Assembly: GCA_963745915.1 (NCBI GenBank)
Contig: CAVUZA010000002.1
Location: forward strand, 1,054,001 to 1,118,000
Direction of reading: 5' to 3'
Origin: VRUE01 sp963745915
GTDB lineage: Bacteria; Actinomycetota; Thermoleophilia; Solirubrobacterales; 70-9
Length of the DNA: 64,000 nt
Shown: piece after piece, positions 49,808-58,222 of the stretch
How positions within the stretch are numbered: position 1 is the first letter of the stretch
Layout: every line of letters starts with the position of its first letter
Notes under the pieces: model-generated
The model's input: the letters and a program-made list of their open reading frames with translations, nothing else
Told to the model about the DNA's origin: nothing
The model's database searches: none
Position numbers and translations under genes: made by a program

Positions 49808-50602
49808 TCATTGGGGGGCTCCTTCCGCCTGCTCGCTCGCCGCGCGGAAGGCGGGGGCGTTGGCGTTGAAGCTGCGGTAGGCGCGGATCAGGTCGGGCGT
49901 CTCGGTGCCGAGGCCGCGCATCCATGCCGTCAGCGACTCGGTGTTGGGCGACTCCATCGGGCCGAAGCAGCCGTAGCAGCCGCGGTCGCACGACGGGCAG
50001 AGCGCCCCGCAGCCGGCCTGGGTGACGGGGCCGAGGCAGGGCGTGCCGTGGGCGACCGTGACGCAGACGTTGCCGCGCCGCTTGCACTCGACGCAGACGC
50101 TGTAGGAGGGGATCGCGGGCCGGCGCTCGGCGATCGTCGCGGCGACCACCTCGAGCAGCTGGTAGCGGTCGACCGGGCAGCCGTGCAGCTCGAAGTCGAC
50201 GGGGACGTTGGCGGAGATCGGGGTCGAGCTCTCCAGAGTCGAGATGTAGGAGGGGGTCGCGTAGACGGTGGAGACGAACTCGTCGACGTCGGCGAAGTTG
50301 CGCAGCGCCTGGATGCCGCCGGCGGTCGCGCAGGCGCCGATCGTGACCAGCTTGCGCGAGACCCGCCGCACCTCCCGGATCCGCTCGGCGTCCTCGGGCG
50401 TCGTCACCGAGCCCTCGACCAGCGAGAGGTCGTAGGGACCCTCGACCGTCGCCCGGGTGGCCTCGAGGAAGTAGGCGATCTCGATCTCCTCGGCCAGCGC
50501 CAACAGCTCGTCCTCGAGGTCGAGCAGGCTGAGCTGGCAGCCGTCGCAGGAGGCGAACTTCCAGACCGCCAGCTTCGGCTTCGATCCCGAGGCCGTCGCC
50601 AT
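49808..50602 (-). CDS. hydD: Group 3b NiFe-hydrogenase small (delta) subunit
   Basis: A 264-aa electron-transfer subunit. FASCDGCQLSLLDLEDELLA starts the proximal cluster motif (CxxC), LVTIGACATAGGIQALRN and ELHGCPVDRYQLLE add further ligands, and the C-terminal Cys groups (VCVECKRRGNVC, GPVTQAGCGALCPSCDRGCY) bind the medial and distal 4Fe-4S clusters. No Tat signal is present, so the enzyme is cytoplasmic. Start overlaps the gamma stop (TGATG). Confidence 0.94.
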   Translation of the reverse strand: MATASGSKPKLAVWKFASCDGCQLSLLDLEDELLALAEEIEIAYFLEATRATVEGPYDLSLVEGSVTTPEDAERIREVRRVSRKLVTIGACATAGGIQALRNFADVDEFVSTVYATPSYISTLESSTPISANVPVDFELHGCPVDRYQLLEVVAATIAERRPAIPSYSVCVECKRRGNVCVTVAHGTPCLGPVTQAGCGALCPSCDRGCYGCFGPMESPNTESLTAWMRGLGTETPDLIRAYRSFNANAPAFRAASEQAEGAPQ

Positions 50603-51436
50603 CACACTTCCCTCGCCCGGAAGAAGGGCTCGATCGCTGCGTAGCTCATGACTGCGCCCTCGCGGCAGGCGAAGGTGGGGCCGAACTGGCAGCGCCCGCA
50701 CTGGGTGACGGCGCACTTCATGTTGCGCTCGATCGAGATGTAGACGTCGGCGGGGTCCATGCCGCGGTCGAGCAGGGCGTCGACGGTGAAGCGCATCATC
50801 ACCTCGGGCCCGACCGTGAAGGCGACCGCGTTGGCCGGGTCGAAGGGGGCGCTCCCGATCAGCGTCGTCACCACGCCGACGTGCTCGCCCCAGCCCGGCT
50901 CGGCGCCGTCGACGGTGAGGCCGAGCTCGAGCCGCGGGTCCTCGCGCCAGGCCGCCAGCTCGTCCCGGTAGAGCAGCTGCGAGGGGGAGCGCCCGCCGCA
51001 GAGCAGGACGAGGCCGGCGAGCCGCTTGCGCGCGGCGAGGGCTGCGAGCAGCGCCGGGCGCAGCGGCGCCAGGCCGATGCCGCCGGCGACGATCACCAGG
51101 TGCCGCCCGGCCGCCGCGGCCAGTGGCCAGGAGCTGCCGAAGGGGCCGCGCACGCCGAGCTGGGTGCCGGGCTCGGCGCGGCAGATCGCGGCGCTGACCG
51201 GGCCGACGGCGCGCACGGTGTGCTCCAGCGGTCCCTCCTCGCCAGGGTCGCCGCTGATCGAGATCGGCACCTCGCCGACGCCGAAGGCGTAGAGCATGTT
51301 GAACTGGCCCGGGCCGAAGGCGGGCGCCGGGCCGCCGTCGGCAGGCTCCAGCTCCAGCGTCCAGGTGTCCTCTGTCTCCTGGCGGCGGGAGAGGACGCGG
51401 AAGGGCCGCGGCGACCATCGGCCCGGCAGTGCTCAC
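50602..51436 (-). CDS. hydG: Hydrogenase gamma (FAD/NAD(P)-binding) subunit, 5' end frameshifted
   Basis: A ferredoxin-NADP reductase-like subunit of about 275 aa that passes electrons between NADP(H) and the clusters. PFGPGQFNMLYAFGVGEVPI-type text (GPGQFNMLYAFGVGEVPISI) and SISGDP bind FAD, VAGGIGLAPLRPALLA binds NAD(P), and CAVTQCGRCQFGPTFAC holds the 2Fe-2S cluster. Upstream of residue 45, RPFRVLSRRQETEDTWTLEL is the expected N-terminus but has no ATG/GTG/TTG in its frame; the likely starts (GTG 51436 or ATG 51418) are in the next frame, so one base seems missing near 51400. A CTG at 51429 is the alternative. Confidence 0.82.
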
Positions 51437-51443
51437 CGGTGTC

Positions 51444-51918
51444 TCACTCGCCAGCGGAGCCGCCATAGACGTCGAGCAGCTGGAGGCGGGTGGCCTGGAG
51501 ACGTTCGAGCATCACCGCGGCGAAGCGCCGCATCAGCTCGTAGCCAAGCTCGTGGTCGGCATCGCACTTGCCGCGCAGGCAGCCGCCGTCGAAGGCGACG
51601 GCCCGGACCTGCTCCAGGGCGCGCGCGTCGAAGCTCCAGCGATGGGGCGGGAAGAGCCAGGACCAGCCGACCACGGCTCCTTCGCCGAGAGTGGAGATCA
51701 TCAGCGCCGCCCTTTGCGGGCGCGGCGAGCTCGAGCGCGACTCGGCCGTGGCGGACGACGAAGAAGGTGTCGGCCGGGTCGCCCTCGCGGGCAAGGTACT
51801 CGCCCGCCTCGAAGACGCGGTTGGAGCCGCAGCCGGCGATCAGCTCCCGCTGCGCGGGGCTGAGCCCGGCGAAGGAGGGCAGCTCGGCAACCAGGTTCTC
51901 AATCGACCGCATCGGCAC
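51444..51918 (-). CDS. Cyclic-nucleotide-binding (Crp-like) domain protein, frameshifted
   Basis: A protein of about 155 aa between the beta and gamma genes. ENLVAELPSFAGLSPAQREL, FEAGEYLAREGDPADTFFVV, RHGRVALE and, in the next frame, ISTLGEGAVVGWSWLFPPHR, RALEQVRAVAFDGGCLR form one cNMP-binding domain; the frame changes near 51710-51720. There is no DNA-binding domain, so it is not a regulator of the Crp type but perhaps an allosteric part of the hydrogenase. Such genes recur in actinobacterial group 3b operons. Starts with GTG (51918) or ATG (51912) inside the beta gene. Confidence 0.75.
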
Positions 51919-53017
51919 GGATCGCCGCCACCTCCTCGGTGATGTCGATCGCCACCGGGCACCAGGTGATGCAGCGGCCGCAGCCGACGCAGCCCGAGGT
52001 CCCGAACTGGTCGATCCAGGTGGCCAGCTTGTGGGTCATCCACTGCCGGTAGCGCGATTTCGGGGTGGAGCGGACGCTGCCGCCGTGCACGTAGGAGAAG
52101 TCCATCGTGAAGCAGGAGTCCCACTGCCGCGTGCGCTCGGCCGTCTCGCCGGCGAGGTCGCCCGTGTCCTCGACCGTCGTGCAGAAGCAGGTGGGGCAGA
52201 CCATCGTGCAGTTGCCGCAGGTGAGGCAGCGCTCGGAGACCTCGTCCCAGCGCGGGTGGTCGAGGTTGTCGTAGAGCAGCTCCTTGATCCCCGTCGTGTC
52301 CATCGCGCGGCCCTGTTCGGCGGCGGCGCGGGCGACGCCGGCCTCGGCGGCGTCGAGCTCGGCCTGGCCGGCCTCCTCGCGCGGCACCTCGGCGAGCACC
52401 TCGGCGCCGCGCTCGCTGCCCGCCTCGCAGAGGAAGTAGTGGCGATCGCCCTCGATCGCCTCGGTCAGCGCCAGGTCGTATCCCGAGTCGGCCCTGGGGC
52501 CGGTCTCCATCGAGACGCAGAAGCAGGTGCCGCCGGCGACCGTGCAGTTGACGGCGACGATGAAGGCGCCCTCGCGCCGGGCCCGGTAGAAGGGGTCCGG
52601 GAACTCGCCCTCCATCAAGACGCGGTCCTGGATCGCGATCGCCTTCAGCTCGCAGGAGCGCACGCCGAGGAAGGCGTAGCGCGGGGCCTCGGCGGGCTCC
52701 TCGCTGACCTCGAGGTCGCCGTCGGCGCCGCGCCGCGCCCGCCACAGCGTCAGCTCGGGGGGGTGCAGGAAGCGCTTCCACGACTGCGGGCCGACGGCGT
52801 AGCCGAAGAGCGCCTCGTCCTCGCGCCGCCGCAGCCGGTAGCTGCCGCCGTCCTGCTCGTCGGTCCAGCCGGCCGGCAGGTCCTCGCAGCCGCCGATCTC
52901 GTCGTAGACGATCGCCCCGTCGCGCACGGTCGGCCCGACCACGGCGAACCCCCGCTCGCGCAGCACTCCGAGCAACCCGTCGAGCCCCGCCCGATCGATC
53001 GTGACCTGAGCCGGCAT
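51899..53017 (-). CDS. hydB: Hydrogenase beta (iron-sulfur) subunit
   Basis: A 372-aa subunit with two 4Fe-4S motifs near the C-terminus, CLTCGNCTMVCPTCFC and CVGCGRCITWCPVAID, and upstream FLGVRSCELKAIAIQDRVLM and NCTVAGGTCFCVSMETG, the conserved parts of the group 3b/anaerobic sulfite reductase A-like family. It connects the small-subunit clusters to the gamma flavoprotein. First gene of the 12-gene leftward operon; promoter must lie in 53018-53235. Confidence 0.93.
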   Translation of the reverse strand: MPAQVTIDRAGLDGLLGVLRERGFAVVGPTVRDGAIVYDEIGGCEDLPAGWTDEQDGGSYRLRRREDEALFGYAVGPQSWKRFLHPPELTLWRARRGADGDLEVSEEPAEAPRYAFLGVRSCELKAIAIQDRVLMEGEFPDPFYRARREGAFIVAVNCTVAGGTCFCVSMETGPRADSGYDLALTEAIEGDRHYFLCEAGSERGAEVLAEVPREEAGQAELDAAEAGVARAAAEQGRAMDTTGIKELLYDNLDHPRWDEVSERCLTCGNCTMVCPTCFCTTVEDTGDLAGETAERTRQWDSCFTMDFSYVHGGSVRSTPKSRYRQWMTHKLATWIDQFGTSGCVGCGRCITWCPVAIDITEEVAAIRADAVD

Positions 53018-53050
53018 CGGCCCAAGGTTAGCCCCTCGGCGCCAGTGCCC

Positions 53051-53185
53051 TCAGCGGTGCTCGATGTCGACCAGGCAGCTGACGCTGTTGGCGATGAAGC
53101 AGCGCTGGTGGCGCAGCGCCGCGACGAACATCTCCTGCCGGCATGCTCTCAGGTGGCTGGGAGGATCGTCCCAATGCCCTCGCAA
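53051..53185 (-). pseudogene. Short ORF, possible OsmC-like C-terminal scrap
   Basis: A 44-codon frame (TTG at 53185) reading CRQEMFVAALRHQRCFIANS and VSCLVDIEH. RCFIANS resembles the C-terminal strand of OsmC-type proteins. No ribosome site is clear and it lies in the upstream region of the hydrogenase operon, so it is probably a remnant. Confidence 0.3.
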
Positions 53186-53235
53186 GGCGGAAGATAACCG
53201 CATAGGCTTTAGGTTCCCGCGAGGGACCACCGCTT

Positions 53236-54135
53236 ATGGGCATTCTCGACGAGGCGATACGCGAGCACCTGGAGCTGAAGCGGCAGCACGGCGCTGCCGA
53301 CTCGGAGCTGCAGCAGCTCGAGGACGAGGCGTTCGGCCAGGCCGAGCGGCCCGGCGACGAGGGCGGCTCGGAGACGATGGCCGAGGCACCGACCGAATTC
53401 ATGGAGCAGCCGGATGCGCCGGCCGAGCCCGCCGCCCGCCGCGAGCCCTCGATCGCCGACCTGCAGGAGCCGCCCCCGCCGCCGGAGCCTGAGCCGCCGG
53501 CGGCCGAGGAGGAGCCGGCTGCCGCGGCCGAGCCCGAGGAGGACGAGCCCGAGGAGGAGTCGACCTACCAGGACGCCGCGGTCGAGGAGCAGCCGGCGAT
53601 GGAGCACGAGATCGTCAGCGACGCCCCCGCCCCCGCCGAGCCCGATGACGAGCCCGAGCCCGAGCCGGCCGCAGCGGGGCCGACGACCGAGGAGCGCCAG
53701 GCGATCGCCGAACAGCCGACCGAGCTGCACGACATCGAGGGCGAGCTGGCCGCGGAGGGCGAGGTCTCGATCAAGGGTCCGGCACCCGACGACGACGCCG
53801 AGTACGACGACGAGGACGACGCCTTCTGGAACGAGGAGCGCCTCTCCGACGAACTCGACCGCGCCCTCGACGGTCCCAGCGAGGAGCCCGACGTGGTCGC
53901 CGAGGCCGAGGCCGCCGAGTCGGTCGAGGTCGAGTTCGAGGAGGAGGAGATCGTCTACGAGGTCGAGCAGGTCGAGGAGGACGAGCCGGAGGCCGCCGCC
54001 GCCGAGCCCGCCGCCGCCGAGCCCGACGACGAGGACGTGCTCGAGGAGACCCCCGACTTCCTCGAGGAGTCCCCCGAGGACGACCAGCTCTGGTTCGAGC
54101 AGAAGCCGCCCAAGGACTTCGACTTCGACGACTGA
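53236..54135 (+). CDS. Highly acidic low-complexity protein
   Basis: A 299-aa protein. The first 40 residues (MGILDEAIREHLELKRQHGA, ELQQLEDEAFG) are a conserved helical head found in actinobacterial proteins of this type. The remainder is almost all Glu, Asp, Ala and Pro and ends in DQLWFEQKPPKDFDFDD. No membrane segment or signal peptide. It is probably disordered and cytoplasmic. It is divergent from the hydrogenase operon. Function unknown. Confidence 0.72.
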   Translation: MGILDEAIREHLELKRQHGAADSELQQLEDEAFGQAERPGDEGGSETMAEAPTEFMEQPDAPAEPAARREPSIADLQEPPPPPEPEPPAAEEEPAAAAEPEEDEPEEESTYQDAAVEEQPAMEHEIVSDAPAPAEPDDEPEPEPAAAGPTTEERQAIAEQPTELHDIEGELAAEGEVSIKGPAPDDDAEYDDEDDAFWNEERLSDELDRALDGPSEEPDVVAEAEAAESVEVEFEEEEIVYEVEQVEEDEPEAAAAEPAAAEPDDEDVLEETPDFLEESPEDDQLWFEQKPPKDFDFDD

Positions 54136-54190
54136 GCGCCGCTCGCTCCGTCTGCCCGCCGCACCCGTTCCGTCCTACACTCCCAAGCGC

Positions 54191-54263
54191 GGGGCCATAG
54201 CTCAGCTGGCAGAGCGCCGCCTTTGCAAGGCGGAGGTCGCCGGTTCGATCCCGGCTGGCTCCA
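54191..54263 (+). tRNA. tRNA-Ala (anticodon TGC)
   Basis: A 73-base cloverleaf: acceptor GGGGCCA/TGGCTCC with G3-U70, D arm GCTC...GAGC, anticodon arm GCCGC(C)TTTGCAAGGCGG with anticodon TGC, T arm GCCGG-TTCGATC-CCGGC, discriminator A. CCA is not encoded. Confidence 0.95.
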
Positions 54264-54279
54264 TCGTCCCCGCCGCGGC

Positions 54280-55544
54280 TCAGGAATCGCTGCCCGTGCC
54301 GGCGGCGGCCATGCCGGTCAGCGTCGACTGACGCTCCGCTTCGGCGCCCGAAATGCCCTCCTCCGCGGCGACCTCGCGCAGCCGGTCGAGGAGCTCGACC
54401 AGGCGGGCCTGGAAGCTCGGGTCCGACTCGGAGAACACCCGTACCTGCTCGAAGCCGACCCGCACCAGGTGGTCGAGCGTCGGCGCCGCGGCGATGAATC
54501 GCGGCGCCCCGTCATCGCCGACCCGCACCGGTGAGGCCACCGGCAGCTGGGCGAAGCGGACGAGGCGGGCGGTCATCGCCTCCATCGCGTTCTGGGCGGT
54601 GGTCGGGTCGTTGATCCCCGGCGAGAGGCCTTTGAGCGCCACGTCGGCCAGCTGGCGAACCGGGAAGCCGGGGTCCTGGGGGACGGTGCGCTGGCGTCCG
54701 AGCTCGAACTGCGCCGCCGTCTCCGCCGCGAGCCCCGCCGCGGCCTCCTCGTCGGGCGCCCAGACCTCGGCCAGCGGCTGCCCCGGCAGCACGTATTCGC
54801 CGATCGGCGCCCGCTGGGCGACGAGGCCGCCGCGCTCCTCGGCGCAGGCGACGATCTTCGCCCCCCGGACCGTGGTCAGGAACCCCTCGCCCTCGCTCCT
54901 CACCGCGACCGCCGCCGCCGCCCCCTGCACCGCGGCCGCGGCGGCGAGGGCCCGGTCGGGATCGTCCGGCTCGCCGCCGGCGCCCGTCGGGTAGGGGGAG
55001 CCTTCGCCGTCGGCATCGGCGAGGATCGAGGCGATGATCGAGGACGGCTGCAGCATGTTGGTGATGTGGCCGATGAAGCCGGCGAACAGCCCGAAGGCGA
55101 CCAGCGCCAGCAGCACGGCGACGCTGATCGAGATGCTCGGCACCCGGTCCTGACCCAGCGCGCCGAGCCGCGCCAGCGTCGCCAGGCAGTAGATGAGGTG
55201 CCGAGGAAGGCGGCGAGGGTGAGCTGGCTGGTCAGGTCGCGCCGGAAGCTCCTCAGCACGCGCGGGCTGAGCTGGTTGGAGGAGAGGGTGAAGGCGACGA
55301 TCGTCACCGAGAACGAGAGCCCGGCCACGGCCACGGTCACGGTCGCGATCGTCTCCAGCATCCCGCGCGCCGCATCCTCGGTCGCGAACTCGAACAGCGG
55401 GACTTCGACCTCGAGCCAGCCGTCGAGCTCGGGCATCGCGAGCCCGGCGACCAGGCCGGCCACCATCGCCAGGGCCGCGGGCAGCCCGAAGGTCGCCCGC
55501 AGCGTGTCGCCGATGGCCGCGGCGCGCTCGCGCAGCGCGAACAT
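54280..55544 (-). pseudogene. DUF2254 membrane protein, frameshifted
   Basis: The N-terminal part from 55544 (PAALAMVAGLVAGLAMPELD, TVTVAVAGLSFSVTIVAFTL, SSNQLSPRVLRSFRRDLTSQ) and the rest in the adjacent frame (VPSISISVAVLLALVAFGLF, TTVRGAKIVACAEERGG, DVALKGLSPGINDPTTAQNA) together form a complete DUF2254 protein of about 420 aa with four helices and a soluble tail. The frame changes near 55199 at ACCTCATC, where one T appears lost. Function of the family is unknown. Decay or assembly error. Confidence 0.82.
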
Positions 55545-55569
55545 CGTCAGCTGGAACCGCCCGCCGGAC

Positions 55570-55968
55570 CTACCCCGCCAAGCCGATCATCAGCTGCGAG
55601 TGGTCGTTGGGGTCGACCTTGACCGGGATCTGGGCGCCCGGCTGCAGCTGGCCGACGATCGCGGGCGAGACGACCTGGGTGTGGGTGACGGTCGACTGGC
55701 TGCCGCCGACGTCGACGGTCATCTGGAACTGCAACTCGGGCTGCATGTTCACGTTCTTGCCCGTCGCCTGCATCTGGATGATCGTCGCGGTGCCGTCGAC
55801 GCCTTCGTTGGCGAGCCGCTCGGCCAGCTCCTGGTCGGCCTGAACCTGCTGCACCGCCTCGTTGGCCTGGGCCAGGCCGTCCTTCATCATCTGGAAGGAG
55901 CCGCCCCGTTCCTTCTTCATCTGCTTGCCGGCCTTGCTCAGGTCCCTCATGTCCTTGAACATCCCCAT
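55570..55968 (-). CDS. Small conserved protein of unknown function
   Basis: A 132-aa soluble protein. The first half is helical and charged (FKDMRDLSKAGKQMKKERGG, DGLAQANEAVQQVQADQELA), the second half beta (ATIIQMQAT, FQMTVDVGGSQSTVTHTQVV, IPVKVDPNDHSQLMIGLAG). The second part resembles the beta segment of the DUF3592-like protein divergent from it (IEPGRTLKVAYDPADPERL), hinting at a shared fold. Similar proteins occur widely in Actinobacteria. Start ATG at 55968. Confidence 0.68.
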   Translation of the reverse strand: MGMFKDMRDLSKAGKQMKKERGGSFQMMKDGLAQANEAVQQVQADQELAERLANEGVDGTATIIQMQATGKNVNMQPELQFQMTVDVGGSQSTVTHTQVVSPAIVGQLQPGAQIPVKVDPNDHSQLMIGLAG

Positions 55969-56069
55969 CTGTCTGCGCTCCTTGGAGTAAGGGGGTCCCC
56001 TGGCCGCACCCCGTGATCGGTCGCTCGCAACATACCGTCCGCCGCACCTCGCGGGTGTAAATTCGTCGC

Positions 56070-56471
56070 GTGTTCGTCGTCGGCCTGGTGCTGCTCGCGA
56101 TCGGCCTGGTGGGCGCCGTCTTCGCCATCGTCCCGCCGGTCGAGGCCGCCCGCGCCGGCGCGATCGGCGTCGCCCTCGGCTGCGGCCTGAGCGGCGCGCT
56201 GCTCGCCTACCTCGACGCCCCCAGCCGCCGCCCGCCGCTGCCGCCGGGCCGGCTGCGGGCCAAGGCGACGATCCTCGACGCGGCTGGCACCCCCGGCGCC
56301 GTCGCCGGCTACCAGATGGTCGAGCTGACCCTCGAGGTGCGGCCCAAGGAAGGCACGCCCTTCCAGGTCAAGCGCAAGTTCTCCGCCGGGCGGCTGGGGA
56401 GGATCGAGCCGGGCCGCACGCTCAAGGTCGCCTACGACCCGGCCGACCCCGAGCGGCTCGAGCTGATCTGA
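56070..56471 (+). CDS. Two-helix membrane protein with DUF3592-like tail
   Basis: A 133-aa protein beginning with GTG. Two membrane segments (VVGLVLLAIGLVGAVFAIV and IGVALGCGLSGALLAYL) are followed by a soluble beta domain (KATILDAAGTPGAVAGYQMV, KVAYDPADPERLELI). Divergent from the 55570 gene with about 100 bases between. Function unknown. Confidence 0.62.
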   Translation: MFVVGLVLLAIGLVGAVFAIVPPVEAARAGAIGVALGCGLSGALLAYLDAPSRRPPLPPGRLRAKATILDAAGTPGAVAGYQMVELTLEVRPKEGTPFQVKRKFSAGRLGRIEPGRTLKVAYDPADPERLELI

Positions 56472-56490
56472 CCTGGCGCCGTCCCGGCCC

Positions 56491-57960
56491 TCAGCCGTTC
56501 GGCTCAGAGCCCGGCAGGTCGGTCGTGCCCGCCTCGGCGGGGAGGGCGTGGGAGGCCTCGGCGGCCATCACTACCTGGCGTCGCAGCAGCTCGCGGGTCG
56601 CCTTGACGGCGTCCTCGCGGGCGCGGTCCTCGTCGATCGCGTAGCGGGCGCGGAGGGCGCTGGCGGCGTCGGCGAGGGTGCCGCCGTCGAGGGCGTCCAT
56701 GACCACGGCGCCGGACTCGTTGAGGCGCAGGTAGGTCCCGTCGCCGGCGAGGCGGACGAAGCGCTCGTCGGGGCTGCCCGTCCAGCGCAGCGGCGCGTGC
56801 TTGTAGCGTCGCGCCGCGGCCAGGCCCCGGACCATCCCCCGCGCCTCCTCCAGCTCCTCGCCCGGCTCCCGCTCGGGCGGCGGCGTCGGCGCGGGAACCT
56901 CCGCATCTCGACCGCCGCCCGCCCGGACGCCGTCGGTTCCCACAACCGACACCTCGTCGTCCAGGTAGGCCACCAGGTCCGACTTGGCCAGGTCGCCCGG
57001 CCCCTTCATCGTCCCCGCCCAGCGGTTGATCCGCTCGTCGTCCCAGCCCTCGCGGATCGCCTCCCAGCAGGCCGGCAGGCCGTCGCGGATCGCGTTGCCG
57101 AAGGTGAAGGGCCGCATCGAGTCCGGCCGCACGTCGCCGTTGGGACGCACCAGCAGGCTGCCGGGCGCCGCCCGGCCCTGCAGGCTGAGCGCCGCCGCGG
57201 TGCCCGGCTGCACGGTGACCTTCATCCCGCTCCCGCGCCGCCGCCCGAAGTCCGACGCCGCCCGCTCCAGCGCCGACCGCGAGACCTTCCACTCGCCGCC
57301 GCGCGCCGCCGCGCCGGTCACCACCACCGGGGTGATCCGCACCCACGGCACCCCAAGCGCCCACATCTGCTCGAGGAAGTCGGGGACGCCGGCGGCGTTG
57401 TCCGGTGTCGCCACGTGTACGACGCAGACGCCGACCCCGGCGCCCAGCATCCGGTCGATGCCCTCCACCGCGCGCCGCCAGCTGCCCGGCACCCCGCGCG
57501 AGCCGTCGTGTAGCCCCGCCCGCGCCCCGTCGAGCGAGACATGCGCGGTGACCCCGGCGAGCGGCCCGAGCCGCTCCGCGACGGCCTCGTCGACGAACCA
57601 GCCGTTGGTGTTGAGCGCCACGCCGACCCCGGCCTCGTCCAGCGCCTCCAGCACTTCGAGGGTCAACTCGCGGCGCAGGAACGGCTCGCCGCCGGTGACG
57701 ACTGCCTCGACGATGCCGAGCTCGAGCGCCTCGCGCACGACCTGGCGCCACTGCTCGTCGCTCAACTCAGGCGTGCGCTGCAGCGTGTGGCGCGGCGAGT
57801 CCGTGTAGCAGAACCCGCAGCGCAGGTTGCAGGCGTAGGTGATCTCGAACTTCGCCCCGATCGGCCGCTGGGGAGCCGCGGCCAGGGCACGCTGGGGCCG
57901 CCGCCCGAGTCTCCAGAGCAGCCGGCCCCAGGTAAAGCTTTCGTCGCGCCGCTTAGCCAG
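56491..57960 (-). CDS. Radical SAM enzyme fused to PqqD-like RRE (RiPP maturase)
   Basis: A protein of about 489 aa. An N-terminal arm (about 1-35) leads into ITYACNLRCGFCYTDSP with the CxxxCxxC cluster motif at about residues 44-51, then TGGEPFLRRELTLEVLEAL, ALNTNGWFVDEA and HVSLDGARAGLHDGSRGVPG of the SAM barrel. There is no Cys-rich SPASM tail. Instead the C-terminus (about 390-465: DERFVRLAGDGTYLRLNESG, AVVMDALDGGTLADAASALR) is a PqqD-type RRE that binds leader peptides. The frame has no ATG/GTG/TTG before the cluster motif; the CTG at 57960, overlapping the precursor stop, is the likely start. Substrates are probably the two small peptides upstream. Confidence 0.82.
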   Translation of the reverse strand: MAKRRDESFTWGRLLWRLGRRPQRALAAAPQRPIGAKFEITYACNLRCGFCYTDSPRHTLQRTPELSDEQWRQVVREALELGIVEAVVTGGEPFLRRELTLEVLEALDEAGVGVALNTNGWFVDEAVAERLGPLAGVTAHVSLDGARAGLHDGSRGVPGSWRRAVEGIDRMLGAGVGVCVVHVATPDNAAGVPDFLEQMWALGVPWVRITPVVVTGAAARGGEWKVSRSALERAASDFGRRRGSGMKVTVQPGTAAALSLQGRAAPGSLLVRPNGDVRPDSMRPFTFGNAIRDGLPACWEAIREGWDDERINRWAGTMKGPGDLAKSDLVAYLDDEVSVVGTDGVRAGGGRDAEVPAPTPPPEREPGEELEEARGMVRGLAAARRYKHAPLRWTGSPDERFVRLAGDGTYLRLNESGAVVMDALDGGTLADAASALRARYAIDEDRAREDAVKATRELLRRQVVMAAEASHALPAEAGTTDLPGSEPNG

Positions 57961-58069
57961 GGATATTCAGGCTGGTGGAGCCGGACGCGGTGGCGACGGG
58001 CGCCCCGCCGGTGTCGATCTCTTCGACGCTCGGCGCCTCGTAGGGCACGGGCTTGCTGGTGTCGGTCAT
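57953..58069 (-). CDS. Putative RiPP precursor peptide 2
   Basis: A 38-aa peptide with a very strong GGAGGAGG ribosome site. The N-terminal part holds PYEAPSVEEIDTGGAP, nearly the same as PYEAPTVEEIDGGGP in precursor 1; the C-terminal part VATASGSTSLNIPG differs, as expected for leader and core. YxxPxV resembles the YxxPxL leader motif read by RRE domains. The stop overlaps the start of the radical SAM gene. Confidence 0.75.
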   Translation of the reverse strand: MTDTSKPVPYEAPSVEEIDTGGAPVATASGSTSLNIPG

Positions 58070-58088
58070 ATCTCCTCCTCCAGGGAAG

Positions 58089-58190
58089 TCAAACGTCGAC
58101 GCTTGCAATCGGAGCCGTCTTGATCGGCCCGCCGCCGTCGATCTCCTCGACGGTCGGGGCCTCATACGGCTGGGGGTTGGTGTCGCTCAT
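58089..58190 (-). CDS. Putative RiPP precursor peptide 1
   Basis: A 33-aa peptide (AGGAG six bases before the ATG). MSDTNPQPYEAPTVEEIDGG is followed by GPIKTAPIASVDV. The shared PYEAPxVEEIDxGG block and different ends with precursor 2 suggest a leader of about 20 residues and a short core. No Cys, so not a thioether or disulfide peptide. Confidence 0.75.
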   Translation of the reverse strand: MSDTNPQPYEAPTVEEIDGGGPIKTAPIASVDV

Positions 58191-58222
58191 CTCACTCCTG
58201 CGTCTCGGTGGACCTGGGCAGT

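Noticed and set aside
49808..53017. Group 1 (membrane-bound, Tat-exported) hydrogenase
   Set aside because: The small subunit has no Tat signal and the operon has NAD(P)/FAD and beta iron-sulfur subunits, typical of group 3b.
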